NCBI GenBank assembly: GCA_026419785.1
Contig: JAODTK010005562.1
Coordinates: 1 to 64,000, forward strand
DNA: 64,000 nucleotides
Reading direction: 5' to 3'
DNA from: Sclerodactyla briareus
Taxonomy: Eukaryota; Echinodermata; Holothuroidea; Dendrochirotida; Sclerodactylidae
In this document: positions 34,290 to 46,829 of the stretch, piece after piece
Layout of the letters: each line of letters opens with the position of its first letter
Position numbering within the stretch: the stretch's first letter is position 1
Notes under the pieces: model-generated
Seen by the model: the letters and a program-made list of their open reading frames with translations, nothing else
The model's database searches: none
Told to the model about the DNA's origin: nothing
Position numbers and translations under genes: made by a program

Positions 34290-35030
34290 CTACGGCTATC
34301 AACACCGGTAACTAAAATAAATTGATTGTATTTTCGCCGATTCAATCCGCCGCCGCGTCATCCAGCTCAATGCGCCACCTGTTGAAAATTATAAAAACTG
34401 CCCACGTGTGTTGCGAGGTGTGTACTTTTCTTATTTGTCCAAATAACCTGCCACCAGAACAGTAATCGAGCTTCGTGTATCGAATAAAACTGCACGCAAA
34501 GCTTATGTTGCTTGCTTACCACTCACTGCTGTTTGCACTAGTTTGCATCAAGAACCTTATCCTGTTTGGAACACTGGTCATCACCTACTTACTGTTCACT
34601 AGCAGTCTGACAATGCATTCCCACTGATAATGTCAGTGCGTTCCACAACTACCAAGTCGCCACTCCTAATTGATTTGTTACGGCCTCCGACAGTAGCAAA
34701 CCTTCTGTATTCGCCACATCAATTAACATCTATGGAAGTTTCTGACTGCTCTGCGATAGGACTGGAATTATGAGCGATCGTCGTCCACTTCGATCCGCGA
34801 TACTGCATTGTATTTTTGTGTGGGCATACAATTCTATAAATGAATTAATGTGGATAACTGGGCAATTGGTGGAAGAAAATATTTATCCACAGGTTTTAGC
34901 GCAGATCTGGTGGGGTTGTTCAGGCCTGATTTTAGACTGTGCGTGCTTCAGTTTTCTGTCTAAAAATAATCACAGTTACTTTGGGCTTTGGGCTCACCGT
35001 AATTGCACAAGTGATCTGTTTGTTACTGTG
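34290..35030. repeat. Dispersed duplicate block, copy 2
   Basis: Partner of 31020-31800. The 142-codon plus-strand frame starting at 34770 lies largely inside it. The equivalent stretch of copy 1 is interrupted by stops, so the frame is unlikely to be conserved coding sequence. Confidence 0.8.
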
Positions 35031-35039
35031 CATGTGCGG

Positions 35040-38000
35040 CGACATGCGCATGTTGCATGTTTTGATAAGAAAGACACCGTGGTATATGCCCGTCATGTTT
35101 ATTTGCATTCTTTGTTCATTTTCCCCATAGTTATATTGAACATCGGATTGATGAAAAGATTGTCGTATTACACAGCTGAAAATGTACTAAAGACATAACG
35201 AATGGAGGAGGGGATACAATCTGGATTTTTATCAGAATTGCAATACTAGATGAAGTTATGGAAACCCACAAAATCAATGATCATGCTGACTGTTTTCTTA
35301 TCAATGTTTTCATTAGAATTACAATTCAGTAACAACAAAATAATGCTAAGTGGATATACATTATTTTTTAACTGGATACCATACCTGTCGTGCCTGAAGT
35401 TTAACCTCTCCGTTGGTCGGGACCGTGTTTGGTGGTTTCACGGAGAAGTACGGCCCCCGAGGCGCAATAAATTTTTGTTTGCTGTTTCAATCGAACAGAT
35501 CGTTCAAACCGAAAAAACCGGATTGACTCGGTAAGCAAATCGGAAACCGACGTTTTGCTCAAGCACTAACCGTGCACTTAGTTCCTATGAGAGTTATTGG
35601 CCTTCAATTTTGGGCCATTGAGCGGAAGAAATTGGGGAAATCCCAATTGCGCAATAACGCATGACGTCACACCATGGACAACCCAGGAATTATGTTATTT
35701 TTTTGACTGTGCATTTTGTTTGAATACATTAATTCACATTTAGCAGAGTTCCTGTTGTCTTTCTCTCTCACCAAAGTACCATCACACTACCAACCCACTA
35801 TAGCAGTATTCTCCCATAGACTAAATTGCTTTTCGAAGTGAAATTAATGTTGAATTTCAATGTAATTTTGCAGGGTTGTTGCAGTATACATCCTTTATTA
35901 TTCGCATTATTGGGATGCATTTCGACTTATGCAATACCCCGGCTTCACAATACACAAACTTAAATACTATAACTCTGTGCCGAAAGTCCCTATTAACTTC
36001 CGGTTTGGACTGTATGCCTCAGTTTTTATCCACTTTATTAAACCTAGCCCCTGTATAAATCATCCTGCATGTCCCTTTAATATAAACAAACCTTATGAAT
36101 AACACCCTTAGAATTAGTGCTTGAAGTGCCTCGAAGTTTAATGGCTCAGACTCGGACTTTCCACCAAAGTACTTAGACTCATCCAAGTCCTCTATTTTTA
36201 ACAGAACTATAACTTGATTTTTATGATCATAACAGTGACAATCAAATTTTTCTTTATTGGAATGTTCCTGTAGACTCCAGAGAGTCCAGCCTACCAAACT
36301 CTCCCATCTTTTTGCAACCGCAAAGACGTCATTCTTGCCCTTTCACATCTCAGCTATCACGTACAAATCATTAAACCTGATATTCAGCACCTGTCACGAG
36401 GTATGACCAGCCGTGTCCTCTATTTATAATGTTCTTGTTATGTCGTACATTGTTCATCAGCATTTAAAACATTGCCCGGTATATAGCGAACAATACAGTG
36501 TTTGTTAAGTTTTGCCTTAATTTGTAAAATAGTACAGGTCAAATGCGTATAAGGTACTGAGGACTCGGACACGTGACTCGGACTCGAAGTCAAAATGACT
36601 CGATTGGGATAACTGATGACTCACTCTGATTGAGAGGACTTGACTCCCAGCAATGTTATGATTCGAACTAGATGAATATCCGGTGTCACAAAGCAAATAG
36701 CATATCCTCTGCCCCTCCCACATTGATGCAAATTTGCAATGAACAGCCAGCTATTTTTGCAATGTCCCTGTCCTCAATCACCCCTGTGGCGCAACAGTTG
36801 CTATGCGGGTAGTGGCTAGGCTAGAGCTGTCATCAAACCTGTACAACTTAACTTTTTTCATTATATTGTATGAAAACCAAATCCTGGGGATTGTGTACAC
36901 AGTTGTGTACTGAATAGCCCTGATCGAGACCCAGCAGCAATACATTAGTCTCTTGTAACAGAATCTAACTGACTGGTAATGGCTATTATACTGGACCTAG
37001 TTTCTGGGATCATTTCAATAAATGAAACGAAGAAAATACTTGGTTTACTTAGTTTGAAAAATAGGTAAACAGGGTGGTGACTAAATGGCTGTTCACCAAA
37101 TTCCCATCAAATTTTCCCAAAAATTCACTTTTAAGCAGCTCAAGTACAGTATGTCTTATAGTAGCAGTGGTTAAATACCTCTGAAATCCAACATACTGAG
37201 TCTTGAACATACATAATAGCTTCAAAGTTTACATGAGAAATTTTTTATGATGATTCTTACATTAGCAGATTTATAAGTCAGAAAATCCACCGAAGTATGA
37301 TTTTATCCATGGGTGTTTTATTCTTAGTGCCCTTGAGTCGCCATGTTGCCTTTCAATTTAACTTCATCCAGCTTGTTTCTTCACATTATGATAATAAGGC
37401 AAATCAAAAAAATCATTTTAGCATCCCCTCCCCCTCCTTTTTTGGAGGATTCTGAAAATCTCTTTTTTTTCTTCATTCAGGCCATAACTTTTTTCAAAAG
37501 AAATTTTGAAAGTCACTCCAGGAACATTGCTCTTGACAAAGGAACATTTGAAGCATGTTTTAGTTTGGTACCAGAACCCTGAGACCCTAAAATAAAAATG
37601 AATAAAAAGGCTGCCTCCTCTGAGAAAGGTCAAGTGACAAAACCCTGCTTCGACCGGCTCCTTTTCCTCTCTTCAAACCGGTATTCAGTCCGGTATTTCT
37701 CATGTTGCATTTCACTAGAAATGGTTATTATGCAATTCCTGGTTACGAATGGCTATTAGTATTAGATCGAGCTGTGGGAAACACATCTGGTATATACTCT
37801 TGACAAGCAATGGTTGGGTTGCCAAAAAAGAAAAGAAGTAAAGTGCATGCCTCCTCATGCATTTTCGAAAAGCCGGACGCTAAACATGTTTTTATTTTTA
37901 CTTGGCCTAAAATAAAAAGTTACTAAAACATTTTCAGTTGGTTACTTGGCAACTGATTCATTTGGAGCATTGAAAATATTTGCAATTTACCTAACTAGGG

Positions 38001-40180
38001 TGGTGACTCAAGGGCAGCTTACATTGATCTTCAAAAAAGGAAATTAATTTATTTTAATTTACACAAAGTTGAATGGACCAATCAACATTCTACCTCTATG
38101 TAGTGAGAAAATAAAGCGTCTACTCCTGTTCTAAATGCATGATGTACTGTATATATGGAAAACAGTACAACATGCGACAAGTGCAGGGTCACGTACACCA
38201 CTCTCTATACTTGCTGAACTTGCTGAAGCAGCAGTTCATGGCTCGAAATGAGTCCACTCCATTGTTTTTGCTCATTATTTTGAAATGTTGAGGGGCGAGT
38301 TCTTCCTTACACTTCATGTTCACACAGCTTCAAAATATTCCCAGCTGAGGCCTAGGCTAGGCCTAGCCTAAGCTAGTGAACTAGTCACATGAAAAATGGG
38401 TAGAATGCCATTCAGGGCTCATTTTGGCAATCACATAATTTATTGGCCCCATCAGCACATGCTAACCACTACCTATAGGAATCTGCATGAATATTTATAT
38501 TTAAGAGTGGGTGACACGTAACACAAACCACAACTTGCAAGTAGTTATGGAGAATTCTGACTGATTCCTGGTGAATATTTGGTAATCTCACATGCCAAGA
38601 TGGGGAATGAAGGAGTTCTAAACCTTTTCTTAACTACAATCTTAATCGGCCTTTTGGTATATTAATTAAGATGCAAGCTTGTCAGAAACTGAAAGCTGAC
38701 AAGAATCAAGTCAGAAAGTTGGGGGGGCCGACTTAGCGACTAGCCAAAAAGCAGCCGAGGCTAGGCCCAAGGACCTCGAGTTGTGAGCGCAGGCTTTAGT
38801 ACAGGTACTAAAGCCATCGAGCGCAGGCTAGGTACGCCTAAGCCAGGCCTGGAATCCGGTCCTTCTAATTTCCAACTCCACCACTCACCAGCACTGAAAT
38901 TGAAAAACAACGGAGTAACACGACAGTTCAATTGTGTGTACATGCACGATCGATATTTGCGGGGATATTTGGCAGCAGCTGAAGGTATTCATGTTCAGGC
39001 AGCAAGATAAGGCGCCTGAAAATGCGTCATCAAGTTCAAGAACTTCGCGTTCTGACTAAAAATAAACACGTGCATATAAACGTAGCGCAAGCTAGCTACA
39101 TCTCCATCACGCATTTTCAGTCACGTAATGACCACATGGACATGACACGCACACGTCGTACGGATGCACAGGCTAGTACAGATGGTGCACATGGCTGGTA
39201 CTGTTGTTTCGACCAATGAGAGAAAGGTTGCCACTACCATAGCGGGGGACGTCCGGCGCAAGAGGGTGAAGTGGCCGGGGTGCGAGATTTTTGCGGGGGT
39301 CCCTCCGAAATTGGACTGGACAAAGTTGATAATTTCCTCTCTGGCTGATTACTCAGGCGTAAAACTTCGTAATTAGGACTTTTCAAACTAGAACCTGCAC
39401 GACATAAACAGATAAAATTCTCCAACTGTCACAATTCGAAACATGGCGAAAGGGGGTTAATTTGGGGTCGTTTCGCATCTAACAGCACTTGGAATTCAGA
39501 TCTTGTTGACATCTGATGGAATGGAACAAAATATCAGTTCTCCAGTTGAATGTACTTGAAGGGTAGGTAAAGATCGTAGGGCTAATTTATAACTAGACAT
39601 GAAAATTTCATACACCTTTGAATAAAGGTGGAAACTTCCCCAGTGCAGGGGCCTAAATACACAATTTTCCAAGGGGGAGGGGTGAACTTTTGGGACGGAC
39701 AAGATGTTCTGTCTGAGACCAACTTTTCGATTGACTATTTTTTTGTAATTTCCTTCACATGGTTTTTTTTTCGGCGACCGTGGGGACGTTCACAACTGGG
39801 GGAGAGGGGGGGGGGGGGTAAGTGGCCAATGCCAATCTTTCCGTAGGTGGCTTCCGCACAACGGTCCATTGTTGCAGTTTTTTATGGAATTCTTCGGGGG
39901 TCTATCCAAGGTTCCTTAAAAATCGGCTTTGGTCGACAGAGACCTACTTTTTGCCGCTACGGGACGGACTTTTCAATATCCCACACCCCCATATTTACGC
40001 CCAGACTGTTTATTCAGTCTTCGAAAATTCCAACTAACTGCACGGACCGTGTGCGGGCATAAGAAGCTAGTTCTAGATAGACATTCTGTTCGATACCTTA
40101 CTACGTCTTGCTGATGGTATATGTTTTAATCTTCTTTACTTCCATAGCTTTTCCTTCTTTTAATTTTTGTTTAATGTTAC
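35040..40180. other. Long gene-poor stretch
   Basis: No exon-like block with convincing splice signals and no transposon domain was recognised. It contains T/C-rich runs (37430-37480), a GC-richer patch at 38.7-38.9 kb and a G run with tctttccg at 39.80-39.84 kb. Open frames at 36.0-36.3, 37.3-37.6, 38.8-39.4 and 39.5-40.1 kb are short and unsupported. Confidence 0.4.
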
Positions 40181-40413
40181 CTGTCATAAACGATATTCTC
40201 AATGATTGTGATAACTTGAGTACCTTCAATGCTTCCGTACCTTCTCGTTTTACTGATATTGATCTCTGCTACTAAATGTACGACATTCACGTAACTGCTG
40301 CAGTCTCTGAAAAAGTCATGACCACATTAGCGTAACCCTTTTTGAGTTCATGTTGTCGCTCTCGCCGAAACCTGGTTACAACCCCATACTCATGTGCAAA
40401 TGCTGTCTATATT

Positions 40414-42296
40414 CAGGGGCGGATGCCGGATAATTTTAAAGGAAGGGGTCCAAACCCGGTAGAGTATCAAATGGAGCGCCACCATCGGTTAGGAAGTAGC
40501 GTTGGCAGTTTTTGTTTTGCCCCCAGATTGCAAAAACGGCACTTAATTCCCGAGCCTTTTGACGCTGTGTCCAAAGTATCTACACATTGGATAATATGTC
40601 CAAGAAATGTTCATCTCTCGGGAAAATTGTTTCCTACTTCTTCCGGGAGTGGCAGTTCCAGGGAACCATCTTCCGGCTCCCAGTAGTGTCGAAATGGACA
40701 AAAAATTCGCAAAAGATAGGAATTCAGTAGCACTGATTTACGAACTTGAAATTCGCTTTCCCATGACGTTGAAATTATGCGTTGTTTTTCTTGCCATTTA
40801 TTTCGGACAACACCAACATATGAACGCACCAGCCAGAAACAAAAATAAATCACATTACAGTATTAGGTGGAAAACGGAATGAGACCATTAGGGTGCCGTG
40901 CTGGTAATCGAAGGATTGCGAGTTCGAATTCCGGCGGAGCTAGACGATCTTTCCTTTGCATTATTGAATATGGTGCTATACCTTCTACTACTTCTCATTA
41001 TCCAGTTACCGTTCAGCAGGGACCCGCAAAGTGGACCTATAGTATGGGAGCGACTTTTTTAGGAGTACTGACCCGACTTGTGGTTCTCGCTAGTTGCACC
41101 AAAGACCATGCAGGGGTAATGTATGTAAAGCGCACTTGATACGTAACCACCTTCCTTTCTCCATGCATCGCCTTGGTCAGCCCCTGCAAACCGATGGCAA
41201 AGAGCTTAGGGATGTATACACTTTCGTGCGGCTACTCCGTCCAGTTAGAAACTTAGAAAATAAATACCACGCCGTATTTATTTCTGTTAATGATACTATT
41301 AGTCAGCGAAATCACTTGTGTTTCAGATCCTCTCATATATATTTATAGTTTAGCAGAACACTTTAACACACCTTTTAATGTCAGGATAGGCATATAAACA
41401 AAATGCATTTTATGTTGTATGAAGCTAGAGAAATTCAGCATGTGCACATTTGTTGCAAATTAGTTATCATTCAGTGATCCAATGCACGATTGACAGCCCT
41501 TTCGGTTCGGTCACGGGAGACCCGTACATATGGGAGGAGGAAACTTGGAAAATTACGGTGTCCAAAGGCAAGAGGCGTGGCGTAACCACGGTGCCCGGGG
41601 GGGGGGCGGAGTTGGGGGTGACCCCCAGTGATTGATAAACTAACACAAAAACTGATTTTTTTTTGCAGTTCAGTAGGTTTTGGCAGCTGTTATTTATCAA
41701 ATATTGCAGTAGCATGTGTCCAGGGGCCCGTGAATTGTACTATTTGCCAATATGGAAGGTGAGGCCATTCAATAGGGCGCACTTCTCTTGGGTTCCGATC
41801 TTAACCCCCCCCCCCCCCATGACAAATCTCTCGGTACGCGCCTGCCAAAATCAGTGACGTGGGAAGGGTTTGAGGTCAAAACCCTAGTTACAATATTTAT
41901 TGGATAACAACTGCAAAACGTTCAGTAGAAAATAGTGGTTATGTATCAAAGTTTGTTGGTCACTCGAGTCATGGGTGTGTGTGTGTGGGGGGGGGGGGTC
42001 TCACCCCGAATGAAACCCTCTCCGTGAGTAGGCTGCGCCACTGTCCTGAAGTAATGTCAATCCCTCTCAATAATCATACAATAATAAAGACTGTCTAAAC
42101 TTTTTTCCAATCAATGTGCGATCCATTCCAATATCGAAACTTCCCCCTCTCCGCGTGGAAACGGAGGGGGTGGAGCGGGTCCTCCCCCAGAAGCCATCTA
42201 CATCCAAATTATTGGTAATGCATTAGTTTATTGAACAGCTCTGAACCAGAGGCGGGGGATTCGGACCTCCTGATTCCCCCTCTGTATCCGCTAGTG
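40414..42296. mobile_element. hAT-like element inserted in the CR1 endonuclease
   Basis: It begins 'caggggcggatgccgga' at 40414 and ends '...tatccgctagtg' at 42296, whose reverse complement is cactagcggata. The ends share ca-x3-GCGGAT-x-C. The left flank 'tctatatt' and the right flank 'actatt(cc)' could be a decayed 8-bp duplication, since the interrupted CR1 sequence resumes at exactly this point. It carries other insertions (a SINE-like piece at 40.89 kb and G/C runs). No transposase was recognised. Confidence 0.5.
40885..40965 (+). mobile_element. tRNA-derived SINE fragment
   Basis: 'gtgccgtgctggtaatcgaa' followed by 'ggattgcgagttcgaattcc' resembles a tRNA with a good B box (gttcgaattcc). 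A full cloverleaf is not present, and the 'aatcgaaggattgcgagttc' wording is typical of invertebrate tRNA-derived SINEs. Confidence 0.45.
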
Positions 42297-42306
42297 ACTA
42301 TTCCTG

Positions 42307-42565
42307 TTTTTTTTTTTTTTAACTTATACGCCTCGGTTATGCTTCCACCCGAAGGTGCTTTCACTGGACTAATGAAACCCAGTCAGTCCTTAATTGTGGA
42401 GGCTCCAGTTTTGGTGTGGAAGGACACCTGGACACCGGCGAATCTCGCCTGCTCTTTTCGAAGACTGCCCGGATACGAGGCAGGGGTGAGAATTCCTGCT
42501 CCCGGGATCGCCATCTGAACGTCCCTATCCGACAGACGAGAGTGTAGCTTCACTCGTGCAGCCAC
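42307..42565 (-). mobile_element. SINE-like retroposon with poly(A) tail and 10-bp target duplication
   Basis: A T14 run (42307-42320) is the poly(A) tail of a minus-strand insertion. The flanks are perfect 10-bp duplicates: actattcctg at 42297-42306 and 42566-42575. The head, read on the minus strand, is 'tggctgcacgagtgaagcta' then 'cactctcgtctgtcggatag' and 'ggacgttcagatggcg'. It resembles the dispersed 'gtcggat-gggacgtt-aatgg' words seen in many invertebrate repeats. It sits exactly at the junction between the hAT-like insert and the CR1 sequence. Confidence 0.75.
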
Positions 42566-44569
42566 ACTATTCCTGGTTACAATTTGATTCATAGCCCTGT
42601 CCAAAGAGGTGGCAGTGTGGCTTTTCATATTGCTGACCATATTAATTACAAAATACGGGTTGACCTCTTTGCGAAATGCTGATAATTTTGAATCAAATCA
42701 TGTCTATTGAAATACTTTCGAATAACGTTGGTGCTATTTATTGTCCACCTACAAGTTCTACCCCACGTTTTATTGATGATTTCTCATCCACAATTGATAA
42801 GTTGCGAATAAGAATTAACATTGATTTTGTTCGTACGGCTGGATCACATAGTTCAACAAACACATTTTACTGACATGTTATATTCATCTTCTTTTTCCAG
42901 CTTTCCCACTTATTACAGAACGCAATCGGATAGCAAAAATTCGCAACACTTTTAGATAATATATTTAGTAGCAATTTGAATGACATTAATACTTCTGGAA
43001 TCCTGATCTCCGATATTAGTGACCATGCATTCGCCGGTTTATGGTGTTATTAAGACCAATAAGTTACACGTTCCAAGGTCAACTGTTCTACTACTTACAA
43101 GAGGGATATCACAAAGAATGGTTCAACTAATCTTGTCGTGAATCTGCAGTGCTACGACTGCAATTGACTCTATTCTATAACGATGTCAAGAGCGTATGAT
43201 GAATTCATCATATGTTCATCCTATATTCAAATACTTTCTCCTTCATCTATAATAAGCACGGCCCTTTGAAGACATTAAATTGTATAAAGGACGGCTACCA
43301 CCCCCGTGGTTGTCTAGAGCTATTATGACATCTATCCGTTGAAAGAATAAACTTTTCAGAAAATATGATGCTAACCCGAATTTTTAACCCGACTGTTAGG
43401 ACAACCACATACTCGTGTCACCGTAATAAATTAACTATCAGAATCTCTTTTTGAATCTCTTTTGAAAAATAAGCAATCTACGTAATCCTGGAAGATCATT
43501 AATGATTTAATTACTGAAGTTTCAAGTCTCACAAACATTGAAAATCGAACCTGATGGTTAATTTTTGGATAATGATAATGATATACCCAATGCATTCAAT
43601 GATTTTTTTTTTCACGAATATTGGCCCCTCTTAATTTAGCTGAAAAATCACGTGTCAATCACGATAACTTATTGAACAAAACGATCCATTATGGTGTAAG
43701 AGGGCTTGCACTAGATTTGTTTAAGAGCTGCCGTACGGATCGTAAACAGTGTCGCATGGAATAAACCGTCTCAACCTATCGTAATATCACATGTGGTGTT
43801 CCCCAAGGATCTGTTCTGGACCACATTTACATAACACACTACAAACCGTTTCCAATATTTTCAATTCTGTTTTTATTGCGGATGACACTAGCATTCTTCA
43901 CAAAAGTAAAAATCTCACCACCAGTAATTATATTTTAACTAGGGATATCAGCAGGATTCCTGATGGTTTGCGCTAATGAGCTGTTGTTGAATGTTGAAAG
44001 ATTAATTTCGTTTTTTTCTCGTACTTGAATAACACCTCTATTAGAGAACTGACCATGTAAAATTCCTCGGCGTGACACTGGATCCATGCTTGAGCTGGGA
44101 AAACACATTGATCTGTCGTATTGTAATCAGCTCTGGCGTACGCTCATTACCAACTCCCATGATCTCGCCTCATCCTTCGTGTATTTAAAAAAAAAACCTT
44201 TTTCTTCGTCTTGGACATACACCAGCTGCATTAGGAACATTTATTTTCAAGGTTTTTTTTTTATACATTTACTCACTCCGCTGTATTCAAACATTGTTCA
44301 AATCTGAATAACCCCATGATAGTACACGGCAATCTATTGAAATTCATGAAGATTACCCTCGATTGCCATCCAACATAAGTTCAGTGAATACACTGGGGCC
44401 CACTTTTGGAATAATCTTGACCATACTGTAAACAAGAACGCAAAACTGCGTCGGATTCCTTGCTGTGTTGGTTGCCTGGATCTCCAAGGATGTGTATGTG
44501 ACCCTCCCACATAGTCACGTATCATCCATTCCCTGTGTTCACTACTAAAACGGGCCAAAGTTATCATTT

Positions 44570-45670
44570 TCGAAATCTTTCCCTTTTTCCACGCTGCAGG
44601 ATTTCAGATTTTGCCATCGCCTGTCGTTTAACCGTACTCGCAAAGACATGGATAAGTGAAATCATAACGGGGACCACCATACACATCGACCCCTTTTGAC
44701 CTCAAATGAAATGATCCAAAACAATATGGGATCCCTTACTTCCCTTTGACGAACCCACTCACCAAGTATGGACCCTCAACACAGTGGGTAGAAACAGTTA
44801 TGTGCTTACAATTCTTTACCGTTACCTCGGGTGTATTTTGGCATTAACCCAAAAACATAGGAAGATTACCTCAAATGGCCCAACCTGTCTACCAAGTAGG
44901 CCATGAGCCCTCTACATCTTGTGGTTAAACTCTATTGTTTATAAGATTTCAGACCAGTGACCTGGTGACCCTCAAGTGGACTATGATATGACTGATTCAC
45001 GCCAGACCATGATCTGATATCGGACATACTGCTTTCCATTTTGTGAGTGTGGCTCCTGATAACATCCCGATTTGACCGCATTAACATGGTGTGTCATCCG
45101 CATATAACATACCGCTCATACCATGGGCCTCTGATAATGTCCTCTAACCAGGTGAGGTGTAAATTGTTGAGCGATAGAGGGCCCCGAGACAGATCTTGGG
45201 GAATCCTACATGGTTTGTGACGGTAGATATACATTCGTTACAACTACGACTTGGGATATGTGGTGAGGTATGACTAAAAACCAAGCACAAAGCATTGACG
45301 GACACACCTTATCTATCTGCAGACGCTGAAGAAGATGTCATGTTAATAGTTTTCGAATGGTTGCGAATAGTCAACAACACTAGGATGCCTTCGCCCGGTC
45401 AGCAGTGAGACGCAAGTCGTTGTAGACGCGCAGCAGCGCAGTTCTCAGTGTATGGTGGCCGCGCAAGACGCTCTGCTTCTCACCAAGAAAGTTCATTTTT
45501 CCGGAGATAGTTCCGGATTACTCTGGCAAACACGTTCCATTTGTTTTGGCCAGGAACTTCAAGTTTGCACTATGCACAGAATATTGAGCTGATTGCGGCG
45601 GGAATGTTTAAGAAATATAATTCTTTAAAGACAAAATGGACAACTACCAACTGACATGTGATTTTGTTTT
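44570..45670. other. No gene recognised
   Basis: Spacer with TGACC words (44.69-44.99 kb) resembling the dispersed repeat families. No open frame of interest. Confidence 0.4.
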
Positions 45671-45679
45671 TTATCTAGA

Positions 45680-46020
45680 AGGACACTGTGACCTAAATTC
45701 CCTATCAGGTAATATATACCAACATGAACATTGTGAGGGTAAAAACACATCTGGATGTGGATCAGGCTGTTTCAACAGGAAGGTATAAATTGGTGGTTCT
45801 TGGCAAATTGGACAAAAATCGAGCCTTGTTTAATTCCGCCCTGTGTTCAGGTAGGCAACATTTCATTGCACCAAATGACCATGTAAAGAAAACTATAAGA
45901 AAGGAAAACTGACTAAAAACAACAGTCCCTCACGACAAACCACTGAATAAGTTCGCTGGGGAGATATATGAAGATTTGGAAAAATCAGAGGAGGACATGA
46001 AAGATTCATGTAAACAGTAA
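45680..46020 (+). CDS. Candidate small coding region, in-frame TGA
   Basis: An acceptor (ttgttttttatctag) ends near 45679. Two overlapping readings look coding. (a) Frame from 45681: GHCDLNSLSGNIYQHEHCEG and TSGCGSGCFNRK, Cys-rich, ending at a possible donor aag|gtataa at 45783. (b) Frame from the ATG at 45724: MNIVRVKTHLDVDQAVSTGR, YKLVVLGKLDKNRALFNSAL, then KKTIRKEN, a TGA at 45910-45912, and in the same frame VPHDKPLNKFAGEIYEDLEK-SEEDMKDSC to a TAA at 46018. Only one of these can be real. The first is extracellular-like, the second soluble and charged. The family was not recognised. Confidence 0.35.
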
Positions 46021-46174
46021 ATTACTGGCAACTCTGCCCTGCGCAGTATGTACCGTAAACTATGTAAATTTCACGTTAAAATTACCAGTAATATCATCTT
46101 ACTGATTAAATTCATAGTAGTTATTGTAACTTTTACAGCAGTAAATTGGAGGAGTTACCAGTAATTTGCCGTAA
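46014..46174. mobile_element. MITE with acagtaaattactgg-type inverted ends
   Basis: Left end 46014-46034 (acagtaaattactggcaact...) and right end 46152-46172 are inverted complements at 18 of 21 positions. The interior repeats 'ttaccagtaata' and 'gtaaattt' words. An A run follows on the right. It overlaps the end of the candidate coding region at 45680-46020. Confidence 0.7.
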
Positions 46175-46259
46175 AAAAAAAAATGTAACAGCTGTTTGTA
46201 GCGTGGGATAGAAGTGTTTTAGTACTCAGTGTAATTGACTTATCAGTTTGTTGCAACAC

Positions 46260-46720
46260 GACGAGGTCTGGTCGTTACAAATAACTGACGCAGAAGGTCA
46301 CAAGTTCATTAGGTCAAATGAGGTCAAAGGGTCAAATGAAGTCGAAGGGTCACCAGATGTAGTTGACAGAAACGAACAAAACTTACCATTACAACTTTGC
46401 TCTGAAATGTTCCATTGCCATATATAGGAGGAATGCCCTATGGCGACCTTCAATGACCGAACCTGACATCAAAAACAATATGCTCATCCTTCACCAGGTG
46501 TGCAACTCAATAACCTAATCTGAACTTAATGGATACTTGCTTCCGTTATATATCGTGCTGACCACGGTTTTTGAACTTTGCCCTGCCCGCCTGTCGTGAC
46601 ATTGAATGACCTTGAAGGACCCTGAACTGGCACTAAAAACGATAGCGTGTCTTCCTCGCCCCTCTACATAGCAACCCACATGCCTACTTGATAGCCGGTT
46701 AGATATCGTGTCTTGACCGG
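46260..46720. repeat. AGGTCA-rich repeat
   Basis: 'aggtcaaatgaggtcaaagggtcaaatgaagtcgaagggtcac' (46313-46355) is followed by two imperfect units with 'gacctt(c/g)aatgacc(g/t)...ctgaactggcac/cctgacatcaaaaac'. The minus-strand open frame here is repeat-derived. Confidence 0.6.
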
Positions 46721-46829
46721 AGTGATCACACTTTCGCATCCGGGGTAATCTTAATAATACAGTATTTAATTGTGATTCGCTCATTACCACCCCCGGAACC
46801 GATAGAAACCTCCACATTTCGTGGGAATG

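Larger units (their letters stand above)
40190..44560 (+). mobile_element. CR1-like LINE, decayed and split by nested insertions
   Basis: Plus-strand landmarks in order: a SRFTDIDLCY-like N-terminal motif (about 40245); endonuclease ALAETWL (about 40349-40375); an interruption; then endonuclease again, TIPGYNLIHSPVQRGG (from about 42563), FHIADHINYKIR, GAIYCPPTSS, NIDFV and SGILISDISDHAF (about 42995-43035). Next come PWLSRAIMTSIR-KNKLFRKY (about 43300-43370), RT motif GVPQGSVL (43795-43818) and the catalytic IADDTSIL (gcggatgac at 43878-43886). VKFLGVTLDPCLSWENHI (about 44057-44115) and the C-terminal LGPTFWNNLDHTVNKN block (about 44390-44430) finish it. Order and wording are those of CR1/L2-type LINEs. 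Multiple frameshifts and deletions make it non-functional. Confidence 0.8.

Noticed and set aside
31020..35030. LTR retrotransposon with the two duplicate blocks as LTRs
   Set aside because: No primer-binding site, polypurine tract, gag or pol was recognisable in the interior; kept only as a duplicated block.
34770..35198. 142-codon plus-strand frame
   Set aside because: It overlaps a duplicated block whose other copy is interrupted by stops, and it shows no motif.
40885..40965. Functional tRNA gene
   Set aside because: Only the B-box half is good and the acceptor stem cannot be paired; better read as a SINE head.
41570..42045. Further hAT-like element with 'ggcgtggcgtaacc' and 'ggctgcgccactg' ends
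   Set aside because: End similarity is only about 10 of 12 and the flanking 8-mers do not match.
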